From the NCBI GenBank assembly GCA_016712345.1, contig JADJRH010000011.1, forward strand, positions 3,410,001-3,474,000: a stretch of 64,000 nt of DNA, given 5' to 3'. The notes below the pieces were generated by a model that was not told the DNA's origin, searched no databases, and saw only the letters and a program-made list of their open reading frames with translations. Both the position numbers and the translations under genes were made by a program. Below, piece by piece: positions 1 through 8,342 of this stretch. Origin of the DNA: Polyangiaceae bacterium. GTDB lineage: Bacteria > Myxococcota_A > Polyangia > Polyangiales > Polyangiaceae. Position 1 is the stretch's first letter; each line of letters begins with the position of its first letter.

Positions 1-914
1 AGCTCTACTTTGGCGGAAAGCTCAAAATTTCGGGCAATGTCATGGCTTCGCAAAAGCTCGACTTCCTGAAAAAGATGGACCCGCAAATGGTCCTCGACTC
101 CATGAAGGAGCGATTGGGTAGTTCAGGTGCGGCGGCCCCTGCGGCGGCGCCTGCTCCTGAAAAAACGGCCCCCGCTCAGGCAGAAGGTGGAAGCGCCGAC
201 GTGTTTATCGCCATTCGCGATCACGTTGAAAAACACCCTGAACTCGCTGCCAAAATTCAAACGGTCTTCCAGTTTAAACTCAAGAGCCCCGAAAGCACCT
301 ACGTGCTCGATCTGAAAAACGGGAAAGGCTCTGTCAGTGAAGGCACGGTTGAAAAAGCCGACTGTACATTGGAGTTGAGCGACGCCGACTTCATTGGCAT
401 GGCAACGGGTAAACTTGACGCTCAAAAGCTCTTTTTCGGGGGTCAACTCAAGATCTCCGGCAACGTGATGGCTTCTCAAAAGCTCATGTTCCTCAAAGAG
501 ATTGACCAAGAAGCGGCCAAAAAAGCGGTGCTCGCGGCCCGTCAAAAAGGGGAGGCTCCCAAAGCCGCCGCCCCCGTCGCCGAGGCGAAAGGTTCGGCAA
601 CACCCTCGATTATTGAAGCTCTCAAGGCGCGCCTCGCCCAAAATCCGGCGCTCGCCAAAGAGGTTGACGCGGTGATCGAACTTCGCCTCACGTCACCCGA
701 TGCCGAGTGGACCCTCGACATGAAAGCCGGCGAAGTGCGCATCGGCCGCAGCAAAGGCGCGGATGCTGTTCTGACCTTGTCCGATGCCGATTTCGGAGCC
801 ATGGTAAAGGGCTCCGAACCCGCCGCCCACCTTTTCCAAACCGGAAGGTTGCGCGTGGACGGCGACGTTCGAGTGGCTGCAAACAAGCTCGGTTTTCTAA
901 AAGGTCTAGTCTGA
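1..914 (+). CDS. Tandem SCP2 sterol/lipid-transfer domain protein, 5'-truncated by window edge
   Basis: The reading frame is open from base 3, so the true start lies outside the window; the ATG at 42 is internal. The protein consists of repeated SCP2-like domains: the tail of one (nt 1-65), a full copy (about nt 190-505) and another (about nt 597-905). Each copy ends with a similar pattern, for example KLFFGGQLKISGNVMASQKL, and contains an 'L-x-LSDADF' segment. Ala/Pro/Glu-rich linkers join the copies. SCP2 domains form a hydrophobic tunnel that binds sterols or acyl-CoA, usually in the cytoplasm. The next gene is an SCP-x type thiolase, so the pair probably acts in lipid or sterol metabolism. 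The missing N-terminus could carry further SCP2 copies or an enzyme domain. Confidence 0.85.
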   Translation, partial: LYFGGKLKISGNVMASQKLDFLKKMDPQMVLDSMKERLGSSGAAAPAAAPAPEKTAPAQAEGGSADVFIAIRDHVEKHPELAAKIQTVFQFKLKSPESTYVLDLKNGKGSVSEGTVEKADCTLELSDADFIGMATGKLDAQKLFFGGQLKISGNVMASQKLMFLKEIDQEAAKKAVLAARQKGEAPKAAAPVAEAKGSATPSIIEALKARLAQNPALAKEVDAVIELRLTSPDAEWTLDMKAGEVRIGRSKGADAVLTLSDADFGAMVKGSEPAAHLFQTGRLRVDGDVRVAANKLGFLKGLV

Positions 915-920
915 TATTCC

Positions 921-955
921 TTCCCGTGGGTGCGTACACAACGCATCCGCGGGAA
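921..955 (+). terminator. Strong intergenic stem-loop, possible terminator or attenuator
   Basis: A 15-bp stem (921-935 with 941-955, including two G-T pairs) encloses the five-base loop ACACA. It begins 6 bases after the SCP2 stop codon. No T-run follows it on either strand, so it is not a classical intrinsic terminator. It could protect the 3' end of the transcript or act with Rho. Confidence 0.5.
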
Positions 956-1009
956 CATCACGTAACGTCGTTCGTCGGTGGTTCAGTAGAGTTTGAAAGG
1001 AGCGCGGTA

Positions 1010-2188
1010 ATGGGCCGTAAAGTCAATGTGATCGGCGTGGGTATGGTCAAATTCCAAAAACCCGGCGCAAGCGACGACTACCACGTGATGGCTTCCAAAG
1101 CCGCGCGCGCCGCACTTGCCGACGCCAAAGTAGAATATGGAGACGTTGAGCAGGCGTACGCCGGGTATGTTTTCGGCGACTCCACGTGTGGGCAACGCGC
1201 CATTTACGAGGTGGGCCTCACCGGCATTCCGGTATTCAACGTTAATAACAACTGCGCCACGGGTTCTACCGCTTTGTACTTGGGCCGCCAAGCCATTGAA
1301 GGCGGTCTGGCAGAATGTGTACTCGTTGTCGGTTTTGAACAAATGGAGAAAGGCGCGCTCGGCTCCAAATTCAACGACCGCACCAACCCCATGGACCAAC
1401 ATGCCGGTGTGATGGGTCGAGTTCAGGGGTTTAACCAGGCTCCACCCACCGCTCAGATGTTCGGCGGCGCCGGTCGCGAGTACCGCTGGAGGTATGGAGC
1501 AAAGCGCGAAACCTTCGGCAAAATTGCTGAAAAAGCGCGCGCCCACGCTTCCAAAAATCCGTTTGCGCTTTTCAACGAAAAGCTCAGCCTCGAAGAGGTC
1601 ATGGCCTCCCCTGAAGTGTTTGACCCGCTCACCCGCTTCCAGTGTTGTCCGCCCACCTGCGGTGCCGCCGCCGCCGTTTTGTGCTCTGAAGACTTTGCCA
1701 AGCGCAAGGGCATTGCCAACGCTGTGTACATCGCCGGTCAAGCCATGACTACCGATTACAAGTCGAGTTTCGGCGACAGCATGATCAAGATGATCGGGTA
1801 TGACATGGCCAAAGCCGCCGCCGACAAAGTGTACGAACAAACGGGCATCGGCCCCAAAGACGTTCAAGTGGTAGAACTGCACGACTGTTTTACCGCGAAC
1901 GAACTCCTTACCTACGAGGCGATCGGCCTCTGCAAAGAGGGCGAAGCTGAAAAATTCATTTGGGAAGGTGACAACACCTATGGTGGTAAGTTTGTCACCA
2001 ACCCGTCGGGTGGATTGCTCTCCAAAGGTCATCCCCTCGGCGCCACCGGTCTTGCCCAGTGCACAGAACTTGTGTGGCAACTCCGCGGTGAAGCCGGTGA
2101 CCGTCAGGTTCAGGGGGCCAAAGTCGCCCTTCAACACAACCTCGGCCTCGGCGGCGCGTGCGTGGTAACCATGTACAAACGCGACTAG
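1010..2188 (+). CDS. SCP-x type thiolase (lipid-transfer protein family)
   Basis: A 392-residue thiolase-fold enzyme. The nucleophilic Cys82 sits in NNNCATGS, His341 in SKGHPLGATG, and a second cysteine, Cys384, in LGLGGACVVTM, so the active-site set is complete. The central LHDCFTANEL segment is typical of the SCP-x/lipid-transfer branch rather than FadA. The family cleaves or condenses beta-ketoacyl-CoA, including sterol side-chain and branched substrates. The frame is open far upstream, but the ATG at 1010 has a good ribosome-binding site (GAAAGGAG, about 8 bases upstream) and begins at the conserved N-terminus. It follows the SCP2 gene on the same strand. The natural substrate cannot be told from sequence. 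Confidence 0.88.
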   Translation: MGRKVNVIGVGMVKFQKPGASDDYHVMASKAARAALADAKVEYGDVEQAYAGYVFGDSTCGQRAIYEVGLTGIPVFNVNNNCATGSTALYLGRQAIEGGLAECVLVVGFEQMEKGALGSKFNDRTNPMDQHAGVMGRVQGFNQAPPTAQMFGGAGREYRWRYGAKRETFGKIAEKARAHASKNPFALFNEKLSLEEVMASPEVFDPLTRFQCCPPTCGAAAAVLCSEDFAKRKGIANAVYIAGQAMTTDYKSSFGDSMIKMIGYDMAKAAADKVYEQTGIGPKDVQVVELHDCFTANELLTYEAIGLCKEGEAEKFIWEGDNTYGGKFVTNPSGGLLSKGHPLGATGLAQCTELVWQLRGEAGDRQVQGAKVALQHNLGLGGACVVTMYKRD

Positions 2189-2194
2189 AGCACC
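2185..2194 (+). repeat. CTAGAGCACC repeat, copy 1, overlapping the thiolase stop codon
   Basis: This 10-mer contains the TAG stop of the thiolase gene. The same word occurs at 3453-3462 and 3653-3662, and inverted at 3729-3738, where it again contains the TAG stop codon of a gene (the CapA-type gene on the minus strand). Four copies of a CTAG-containing 10-mer within 1.6 kb is far more than chance. Confidence 0.6.
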
Positions 2195-2225
2195 GAAGAG
2201 CCACCGCGCACCTACCCATCGTCAC

Positions 2226-2678
2226 GTGTCCCCTACCCTTCAGATTGAATCTGCCACCCTACCCGATCTACCCGTGGTCGTGGAGCTGCTCTCGCGTCAG
2301 CTGCGCGACCACGGGATTACCCAATCAACCGATACGCTTGAGTACGCGCTCCGCGGAATTTTAGAGGTGCCTGCCCGCGGCCACGTGTTTGTTGCTCGCT
2401 TGGATGGTCAGATCGTGGGCCTCGCCTGTTTGAGTTTCCTCTGGACTCTTGAACACGGCGGAACTGCTGTGTGGCTCGACGAGCTTTATGTTTTGCCTGA
2501 AAAACGAGGGGACGGCGTGGGTGGGGCGCTGCTTCGTTCCGCTTTGGAGCGCGCGCGCCAAATAGGCGCTGTAGCCGTGGATCTTGAAGTGGACGTGGAC
2601 CACGCGCGGGCCGAACGCCTCTACGAACGCGAAGGGTTCGTTCGTCACGAACGTCGCCGCTGGGTAAAATTTCTGTAA
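2226..2678 (+). CDS. GNAT family N-acetyltransferase
   Basis: A 150-residue protein of the usual single-domain GNAT length, with a GTG start 37 bases after the thiolase stop. The acetyl-CoA pyrophosphate-binding motif A is visible as LYVLPEKRGDGVGGALL at about residues 86-102, followed by an AERLYEREGFVRH segment typical of the last strands. The acceptor substrate is unknown. It ends 3 bases before the end of the convergent Uma2 gene, with no room for a separate terminator. Confidence 0.85.
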   Translation: MSPTLQIESATLPDLPVVVELLSRQLRDHGITQSTDTLEYALRGILEVPARGHVFVARLDGQIVGLACLSFLWTLEHGGTAVWLDELYVLPEKRGDGVGGALLRSALERARQIGAVAVDLEVDVDHARAERLYEREGFVRHERRRWVKFL

Positions 2679-2681
2679 ATT

Positions 2682-3284
2682 CTACTTTGCCCAGAGGGTA
2701 GATAGGTCGAGTTCGATCTCCCCAAACGGTTCTGCCTGAACCACGGCCGACCCTTCATACGTTTCTAGCAAAAGCCACTGTCCGTTGGTTAAACGGTACA
2801 CTTCAAGCGTTTGGAGTAGAGGGGTAAGGAGCCACAGGTGTTTCACCCCTTCCCTCCTATAAATTCGCATTTTTTTGCCGCGATCTACCCGCTCTGTGCC
2901 AGGGGAGATCACCTCACATACCCAGTCGGGCGCTTGATCGTAAAATGCCGGCGTTGTTTCGTCCCCAAACGCGTCGGACAAGTTTTCACGTCGCCACCCC
3001 GCCATGTCAGGCACCATGCGATCAGATGACGAGCCAAGGCGCAGCTCGGGCTCAAACAAGATCACCCAACCACCGGGCCCACCTCGGCCCAAGTCAAACG
3101 CACCGCCGATGCAAAGGGCTAAGCGCGACGCGCTGCGCGTGTGTGGACGCGCGGGGCGCGGCAGGGCGTACAACTCACCGTCGAGAATTTCGGCGGTCAT
3201 CTCGGGTGGGACCGCATTAAACCGTTCTTCGAGATCGACAGCGGCGGGAGGCGCGAGCACAGCGTTTTCCAGGCGGGGGTCCAC
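2682..3284 (-). CDS. Uma2 family (DUF820) restriction-endonuclease-like protein
   Basis: A 200-residue protein with the Uma2/DUF820 layout: N-terminal 'EILDGELYALPRP', a central 'MVPDMAGWRRE' carrying the PD-type aspartate, and 'PDWVCEVISPGT...KKMRIYRREGVKHLWLL', matching the E-x-S-P-s...D-r-x-x-K-x-x-x-Y pattern of the family. These proteins have a PD-(D/E)XK nuclease fold; their role is largely unknown, and they are common in cyanobacteria, actinobacteria and myxobacteria. GTG start at 3284: an ATG 15 bases upstream runs directly into a stop, which supports the GTG. A later ATG within the conserved region would be too short. Confidence 0.8.
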   Translation of the reverse strand: MDPRLENAVLAPPAAVDLEERFNAVPPEMTAEILDGELYALPRPARPHTRSASRLALCIGGAFDLGRGGPGGWVILFEPELRLGSSSDRMVPDMAGWRRENLSDAFGDETTPAFYDQAPDWVCEVISPGTERVDRGKKMRIYRREGVKHLWLLTPLLQTLEVYRLTNGQWLLLETYEGSAVVQAEPFGEIELDLSTLWAK

Positions 3285-3734
3285 GTTTCAAACCATACCA
3301 TGCCGCGCCTAGGTGGCTGGTGTTTTTCTACTGCGCGCCCCGCTGACGCGTCATTGCGTAGCTTCCGGTGCTCAAATACCCAGAGTATGTTCCGCTCCGG
3401 GTCTCGCTCGGACGCGTGATCGGGGCTGCTCGTTACGAAAAACACCCGCCACCTAGAGCACCGATCGGTTTGATTCCGTAACCAAATGGATAGTTCACAT
3501 GTGTACACAAACAGGCAAAAGCAAGGCAAGAAGGGCAGGCCCGAAGCTGCTCCCCGGTTACAGACACCCAGTTCGGATCGCGTGGAGGGGGGCCCGCGGC
3601 CGACTTGCTCGGCGCGGGGGAGGAGGCGCGAGCCTCCTCCACTGGGAAAAGACTAGAGCACCGCGCCGATATTTCTCGGCTTTCTCAAATCACTAATCTT
3701 CTGATTTTACTCACGATTCAAACCAATTGGTGCT
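3285..3734. other. 450-base intergenic region between Uma2 and CapA genes
   Basis: I see no convincing gene here. Short open frames lack a ribosome-binding site and resemble no family. The region does hold a GTGTACAC palindrome (3501-3508), a perfect GC-rich hairpin (3619-3640) and three of the four CTAGAGCACC repeats. Both flanking genes lie on the minus strand, so the promoter of the Uma2 gene should lie in the left part. Confidence 0.6.
3619..3640. other. Perfect 9-bp stem hairpin with GCGA tetraloop
   Basis: GGAGGAGGC (3619-3627), loop GCGA (3628-3631), then GCCTCCTCC (3632-3640). GCGA is a stable GNRA-type loop. No T-run follows on either strand, so it looks like an RNA-stability or repeat-type hairpin rather than a classical terminator. 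Confidence 0.5.
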
Positions 3735-3738
3735 CTAG
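3653..3738. repeat. 86-bp AT-rich segment with CTAGAGCACC terminal inverted repeats
   Basis: CTAGAGCACC at 3653-3662 and its exact inverse GGTGCTCTAG at 3729-3738 bound a segment noticeably richer in A and T than its surroundings. A third copy at 3453-3462 lies in direct orientation 200 bases to the left. The right-hand copy contains the stop codon of the CapA-type gene. This could be a miniature mobile element or a transcript-end element. No coding capacity is seen. Confidence 0.45.
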
Positions 3739-4939
3739 GGCTTCGACGTTTTTGGAGCGTCGGGGAGATAACTGTTTTCGGGCACGACAATGCGCGGCGC
3801 ACCTTTGTCATCCACGCGCGTGGAAACCAGTTCAAACCCGAAGAGAGTTTCTTTGGAGAGTTCCACTTCTAGAATGGCGCCTCGGCGAAAGCGCTCTTCG
3901 GTATTCATCCCCATAAATACAAAATTTCCAAGCCCGTAAGCGATCAACTTGCCTTTATACATCTCGGTCGGTTGAAGCACATGCACGTGCGAGCCTACAA
4001 CCAGGTCACCCCCGGCATCGATCACCACTCGGGCTTGACGCTTCTGTTCAGGGGTGGCTTCTGACTGTTTTTCACGCCCCCAATGAAAATAGGCCACCAC
4101 CAGATCGGCCTCTTTTTTTGCGGCTTCCACATCCCTTTTCAGCTTGTCATCTGTCTCCAGGTAAAACCCCAAAAACGCTATCTTCGTGCCCCGGATTTCT
4201 ACCTTCCAGGGTTTTTCAGGTTCGTGCGCAAGTTCTTGTCTGTAACCGCGACCAAGCACCGGTAGATTTTTGGCATCGAGATTTTGGAGCATGTCATAAA
4301 AGCCGTCGGCCCCAAAATCCCACGAGTGGTTGTTGGCAACGCTCACCGCATCAATCCCCGCTGATTTGATCACGTCTATACCAATCAGAGGTGAGCGAAA
4401 CGGTTTGTGCCAGGTAGAAAGTGTACCTTTGGTAGAAACGACACACTCCAGATTTCCAATGGCCACATCGGCGGCGCTGAGTCTCTCTTTGACACCGGCA
4501 AAAGGAAACCCCGGCTCCATATCTTTTGGGGATCTCCCTCGGCCAGTTTTTCAAGGTCTTTTGCAATGGAATAGTTGAGCGCAATATCACCGACAAAGGC
4601 GAGCTTTACGGGTAGACTCGGTGGCGCGGCAACCCCGGTGGATGGTACCGAACCCGCCTGCAACGAAGGCTCCGGTGTACACACCGGAGCCGAAGCAGAA
4701 ACCCCTGCCTTTACGGACGCCGGTTGTTCCGGTGCGCTCAACTCCTTGGAGGAGCAACCAAGAAGAACCAGGGAAAAAGCACCGATGGAGAGCAGCCGGA
4801 TGCGGCTAAAAACATGGCTTACCTTACCACATCGCGTTGCGACGTGGAGCAACGTTCCAAAGCGGAGTTTACACCCCTGGACGAAGGGCGTTGGCCGTTC
4901 AAGAACAAGCCTTGTGAGATATTTGGCCGGCAGTTCCAC
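3735..4939 (-). pseudogene. CapA/PGA-synthesis-type metallophosphatase-like lipoprotein, apparent frameshift
   Basis: Two overlapping frames together make one CapA-family protein. The upstream frame gives a lipoprotein signal ending LVLLGCSS, a Ser/Pro/Ala linker and the first catalytic motif KLAFVGDIALN. The downstream frame (from about 4520) gives NLECVVS, the ANNHSWDFG motif and GSHVHVLQP, the metal-binding motifs of the family. The break is at a C4A4 run on the minus strand (4524-4531 on the plus strand). One extra base there would join them as 'GDPPKDMEPGFPF'. CapA proteins are linked to poly-gamma-glutamate or capsule export and have a calcineurin-like phosphatase fold. The upstream start is uncertain: the ATG at 4939 leaves a long pre-signal segment, so a later non-ATG start is likely. 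It could be intact if the indel is an assembly error. Confidence 0.75.
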
Positions 4940-4950
4940 CGTACCATCCG

Positions 4951-6591
4951 CTACTCAAAATCCTCCCGCGGCTGGGCTTTGCCGGAGGCCGACGGCGTCG
5001 GCGACGAAGGGCCGGGCGAAGGCGAAGGTCTGTGTACACTCGGCCCGCCGGGCGACCTGACAACCACCACGGTGGACGGGGCGGAAGCGGCGGCGCTCAC
5101 GCTTGCCGAAGGAGATGTTGGAGGTTCTGACAATTCTAATTTTGCCGGGAAAGCGCCTGAATCGGTGATGCTCACTTGACCTTCCATGAACAGCGTGCCC
5201 TTTGTAATTTTGGCTTTGTGTACACTCCCGAGCGACCCGGAAATCACAACCTTCCCGTCGACGGCTGGGGCAGGTAACCCGTCGATTTCAACCGTTGCGT
5301 CGGCGGGCAAAATCAGAAGTGGAACACGTCTTTCGGGCCCATTGGAAGCGGCCGGGGCAAGAGCGGCTGCTTGAGGTGCGTTCGCGGTCTCCAGCTGAAT
5401 GGAAGGTGGAGAGACGGGCGTGGGAAGAGGCGGAACCTTGTTTGAGCGAACCCAGGCGAATGCGGCGGTGGCTACCAAAAACAGGGATCCGCCGACAATC
5501 CATCCTCGCCTGCCACGCGGGGGCACATGGGTAGACTCGCCTGTCAGAACCGCGGTGGAGCTGGGCCGCTGCGAAATTGAGGCGCTTTCACCCGTACTTG
5601 TAACGGACGCAGAACCGTTGGAAGGTTGAGCCTCCACCGTGGGTGAAAGAGCAATGTCGGTTGGGGTAACCTGGGGTGTTCGATCTCCCGAATCACTGTC
5701 GATGGAAGGTTCTACCCACGGTTCAGAAGACCCGAGAACCATGGCCAGGGCATTGGCGCACTCGGCAACTGTTTGAAAACGGGCATTGGGATCGCGCTCC
5801 ACTGTCTTGGCAAACCAGGCGTCAAACCCGGGTGGTACAGGGCTGATGGTGGACGGTATAACGATGGGTTCGGAGCAGATCTGCATCATCAGCTCACCCA
5901 ACGCGAGCGAGTCAAACGGGCGCTTTCCTGTCAGACATTCAAACGCGATCACGCCAAACGACCAGAGGTCGGAGCGGGCGTCGATTTCTTTGCGTCCGCG
6001 CGCCTGTTCGGGGCTCATGTAACACGGGGTTCCAAGCATGGTTCCCGTTTCAGTGCTTCGGCGCTCTTCGGAGTCGAGCGCCATCGGTCCAATCACTTTC
6101 GCCACCCCGAAATCGAGCACTTTAACGGTTTCGCCCTCGTCGTCTTTTGCCAAAAAAATGTTGTCAGGTTTCAGATCGCGATGAATGATCCCATTCTTGT
6201 GAGCGCGACCGAGAGCGCGACCCACGCCTTTCATAATGCCGGCAATGGTAGGTGAGTTGAGTTTTCCTTCACGCGCGAGGCGAGATGCGAGGGACTCTCC
6301 TTGCAAAAACTCCATGGCGATAAACGGCGTTCCGTCATCTACCCCGTGATCGAGAATAGAAACAACGTTTCGACTTCGCAACGAAGCGGCCGCTTTGGCT
6401 TCCCGAACAAATCGCTCAAGCATAAACGGCCGCGCGGCGACATGAGGATGGATGATCTTGATGGCTACATCACCGCCGAGCGTTTGATCTTCGGCGCGCC
6501 AAACAGTGCCCATTCCTCCGCGTCCAACGGGCTCCACAAGGCGATATCGCCCCGCGATCATCTGTCCCGCTCCGCCTGTGACCTCGTGCAC
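4951..6591 (-). CDS. Membrane Ser/Thr protein kinase (PknB type) with C-terminal PEGA-like region
   Basis: A 546-residue Hanks kinase. The catalytic domain spans about residues 15-285: glycine loop GRGGMGTV, Lys45 in VAIKII, Asp139 in HRDLKPDN, DFG at 160-162, and CYMSPEQARG in the activation segment, so it should be active. A Ser/Thr-rich juxtamembrane stretch (about 290-360) is followed by one membrane segment (about 363-380) preceded by Arg residues. Outside, there is a small PEGA-like beta domain (about 425-490, 'LPADATVEIDGLPA') and a Pro/Ser-rich tail. GTG start. It is the last gene of a minus-strand run with the PEGA/TPR protein and the sigma-54 activator, which suggests it works with them. 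Confidence 0.9.
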   Translation of the reverse strand: MHEVTGGAGQMIAGRYRLVEPVGRGGMGTVWRAEDQTLGGDVAIKIIHPHVAARPFMLERFVREAKAAASLRSRNVVSILDHGVDDGTPFIAMEFLQGESLASRLAREGKLNSPTIAGIMKGVGRALGRAHKNGIIHRDLKPDNIFLAKDDEGETVKVLDFGVAKVIGPMALDSEERRSTETGTMLGTPCYMSPEQARGRKEIDARSDLWSFGVIAFECLTGKRPFDSLALGELMMQICSEPIVIPSTISPVPPGFDAWFAKTVERDPNARFQTVAECANALAMVLGSSEPWVEPSIDSDSGDRTPQVTPTDIALSPTVEAQPSNGSASVTSTGESASISQRPSSTAVLTGESTHVPPRGRRGWIVGGSLFLVATAAFAWVRSNKVPPLPTPVSPPSIQLETANAPQAAALAPAASNGPERRVPLLILPADATVEIDGLPAPAVDGKVVISGSLGSVHKAKITKGTLFMEGQVSITDSGAFPAKLELSEPPTSPSASVSAAASAPSTVVVVRSPGGPSVHRPSPSPGPSSPTPSASGKAQPREDFE

Positions 6592-6620
6592 CGAGTGAGT
6601 TTACACCGGATGGGCAAAAC

Positions 6621-8330
6621 TCAAAAATCGTAACGCGCGCCAATGCCGGGTGCGACGGCAACAAGCACCGCACCGGTGAGCGATTCGGCTGAAAAATAGC
6701 CTTTTTGATTGGATCCGAAAAGCACATCGCGGTCTTGTCGCCACACAGCCCTGTCGAGCGCAATGAGCACCGGAACCTCCAACCCGGCGGTCAACTCCAC
6801 TTTTGGGGCAACCGGAAGGCCAATTTTCAACTCGGGCGCGAGGTACACAAATCGCGCGTCGAAATTTTCAACGAACGTGCCAACCTGAAAGACTCGACTG
6901 CCGTCATTGATTGAAGCGAAACGTGCATCTGAGAGGTTTCCGAGAACGGCGGCCGCGGTAAACCGAAAAAAAATGGGCTGCGGCGTTGCCAGTCGAAATC
7001 CAAACCAGCCCCCAAAAAGGAGAGTCTGTAATGTCAGTGTGTCGCTGGCGACGGTGGGTAGATCGGGCAAACCTTCCATCTTGAGGCCGGTTTCGCGGTT
7101 GCGGATCGACTGTTTTGCGGTGAGCCAACCGGCCACTCCACCGGCACCAAAACCGCCCCCGAGTTCATACCCGAGGCGAAGTAAACCGTGCGTTCCCACC
7201 CCCGTGCCGAGAGAACATGGTTCGATGCAGTTGGCGTTGATGGCGCCGCCGAAGGGAACAACGGGAACCGATGCCACCACTTCAAGCATGAAGCGCGCAG
7301 TGCGAGGAGGCTCTTGAAAAAAAGGAGAATTGCGATCGCGCTCTAGGCCGACAACAAGTCGCTCGGCGGCGCCGCGTTGAAGAACAACTTCTCGTTGGGC
7401 AGTTACAAACCCGCGTTCGGCAACCTCCACAGTGTGTTTGCCAAGTCGGAGCCTTCCCTCCCAAATGCCGCGTCCAACAGCCACGGAATCAATGGCAACG
7501 TTGGCGTTGGCGGGGGTGGGTACAACGGTCAACGTCGCGGCCAGCTCCTCCGCGGCGAGGGTGAGAGGCGCCGTCGCGTTGGCGGCCACGGCGATCGATA
7601 CAGGCTGCGTTCCAACTTCGCCTTCACCTCGCAAAAAAACAACGTGATCTCCCGCGGAGACTCGACCTTCCCATGGGGCTTTGCCAACAAAGATCCCATC
7701 TACCCATACCCCGACGGAAAGGCCGTGTTGCTCAATGACTTTGAGGCGACCCGAAGCCACAACCGGCCGGAGTTTTGCGGATAGGTGAACCGTTTTTCTA
7801 CCCGCCACTTCAACGAGGGTTTCAAAGGGTTCAAACCCCTCCTTTGTAAACCTGACAGCGTGACTGCCCGCGGAAACACGGAGGGTTGCAGCGGTTGGAT
7901 ATTCGCCGCGTGCTCGACCATCGATCGATACAAGCGCACCGGGTTCAGATTCGTCGATTTCCACGGTGCCGACCAAACCGCGGAGGTCAATCATGGCTCG
8001 CTGGACTTCTTCTTTCAGGTCGGGAGCGACATCTGAAAAGTCTGTCAGGAGCGATTGGTAAAGGTCCAGCGCTTCGTCATACCTACCCAGTTTTCGCAGG
8101 CAAAAAGCGGCGTTTGCCGTTGCGTTTTTGGTGGGTTTCAGGCGCCTCGATTCAAGCAACTCCGCAAGCGCGGCGGCCCACGCTTCCTGTTTAAAAAGCT
8201 CGTTGCCTTTTCGAAAATGGGCGAGCGCATCTGCCGTCGCATCGTTTTCGGATACAGACTGTGCGCGAACGGCCCCGGCGCACGTCGCGCTCAAAGCGAT
8301 TGCAAGAGCCGCCGGGTAAAAGCGCCGCAT
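6621..8330 (-). CDS. Exported TPR-PEGA repeat protein with C-terminal barrel-like domain
   Basis: A 569-residue protein with a clear signal peptide (MRRFYPAALAIALSATCAGA, then VRAQ). Residues about 30-110 form TPR-like helices (HFRKGNELFKQEAW, CLRKLGRYDEALDLYQ). Three PEGA-type beta repeats follow (about 115-325), recognisable by 'ALVSIDGRARGEYP', 'VWVDGIFVGKAPWEG' and 'NVAIDSVAVGRGIWEG'. The last 230 residues alternate hydrophobic and polar and may form an outer-membrane barrel, ending in Phe (IGARYDF), as many outer-membrane proteins do. This arrangement is common beside Ser/Thr kinases in myxobacteria. It starts 12 bases after the sigma-54 activator and ends 29 bases before the kinase, so one transcript is likely. 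Function unknown; a cell-envelope binding or sensing role is inferred. Confidence 0.75.
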   Translation of the reverse strand: MRRFYPAALAIALSATCAGAVRAQSVSENDATADALAHFRKGNELFKQEAWAAALAELLESRRLKPTKNATANAAFCLRKLGRYDEALDLYQSLLTDFSDVAPDLKEEVQRAMIDLRGLVGTVEIDESEPGALVSIDGRARGEYPTAATLRVSAGSHAVRFTKEGFEPFETLVEVAGRKTVHLSAKLRPVVASGRLKVIEQHGLSVGVWVDGIFVGKAPWEGRVSAGDHVVFLRGEGEVGTQPVSIAVAANATAPLTLAAEELAATLTVVPTPANANVAIDSVAVGRGIWEGRLRLGKHTVEVAERGFVTAQREVVLQRGAAERLVVGLERDRNSPFFQEPPRTARFMLEVVASVPVVPFGGAINANCIEPCSLGTGVGTHGLLRLGYELGGGFGAGGVAGWLTAKQSIRNRETGLKMEGLPDLPTVASDTLTLQTLLFGGWFGFRLATPQPIFFRFTAAAVLGNLSDARFASINDGSRVFQVGTFVENFDARFVYLAPELKIGLPVAPKVELTAGLEVPVLIALDRAVWRQDRDVLFGSNQKGYFSAESLTGAVLVAVAPGIGARYDF

Positions 8331-8342
8331 TCGCGTGTCGGG

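Noticed and set aside
983..2137. Long open frame of 384 codons on the minus strand
   Set aside because: It is fully antisense to the thiolase, whose catalytic motifs are complete; the antisense translation resembles no family.
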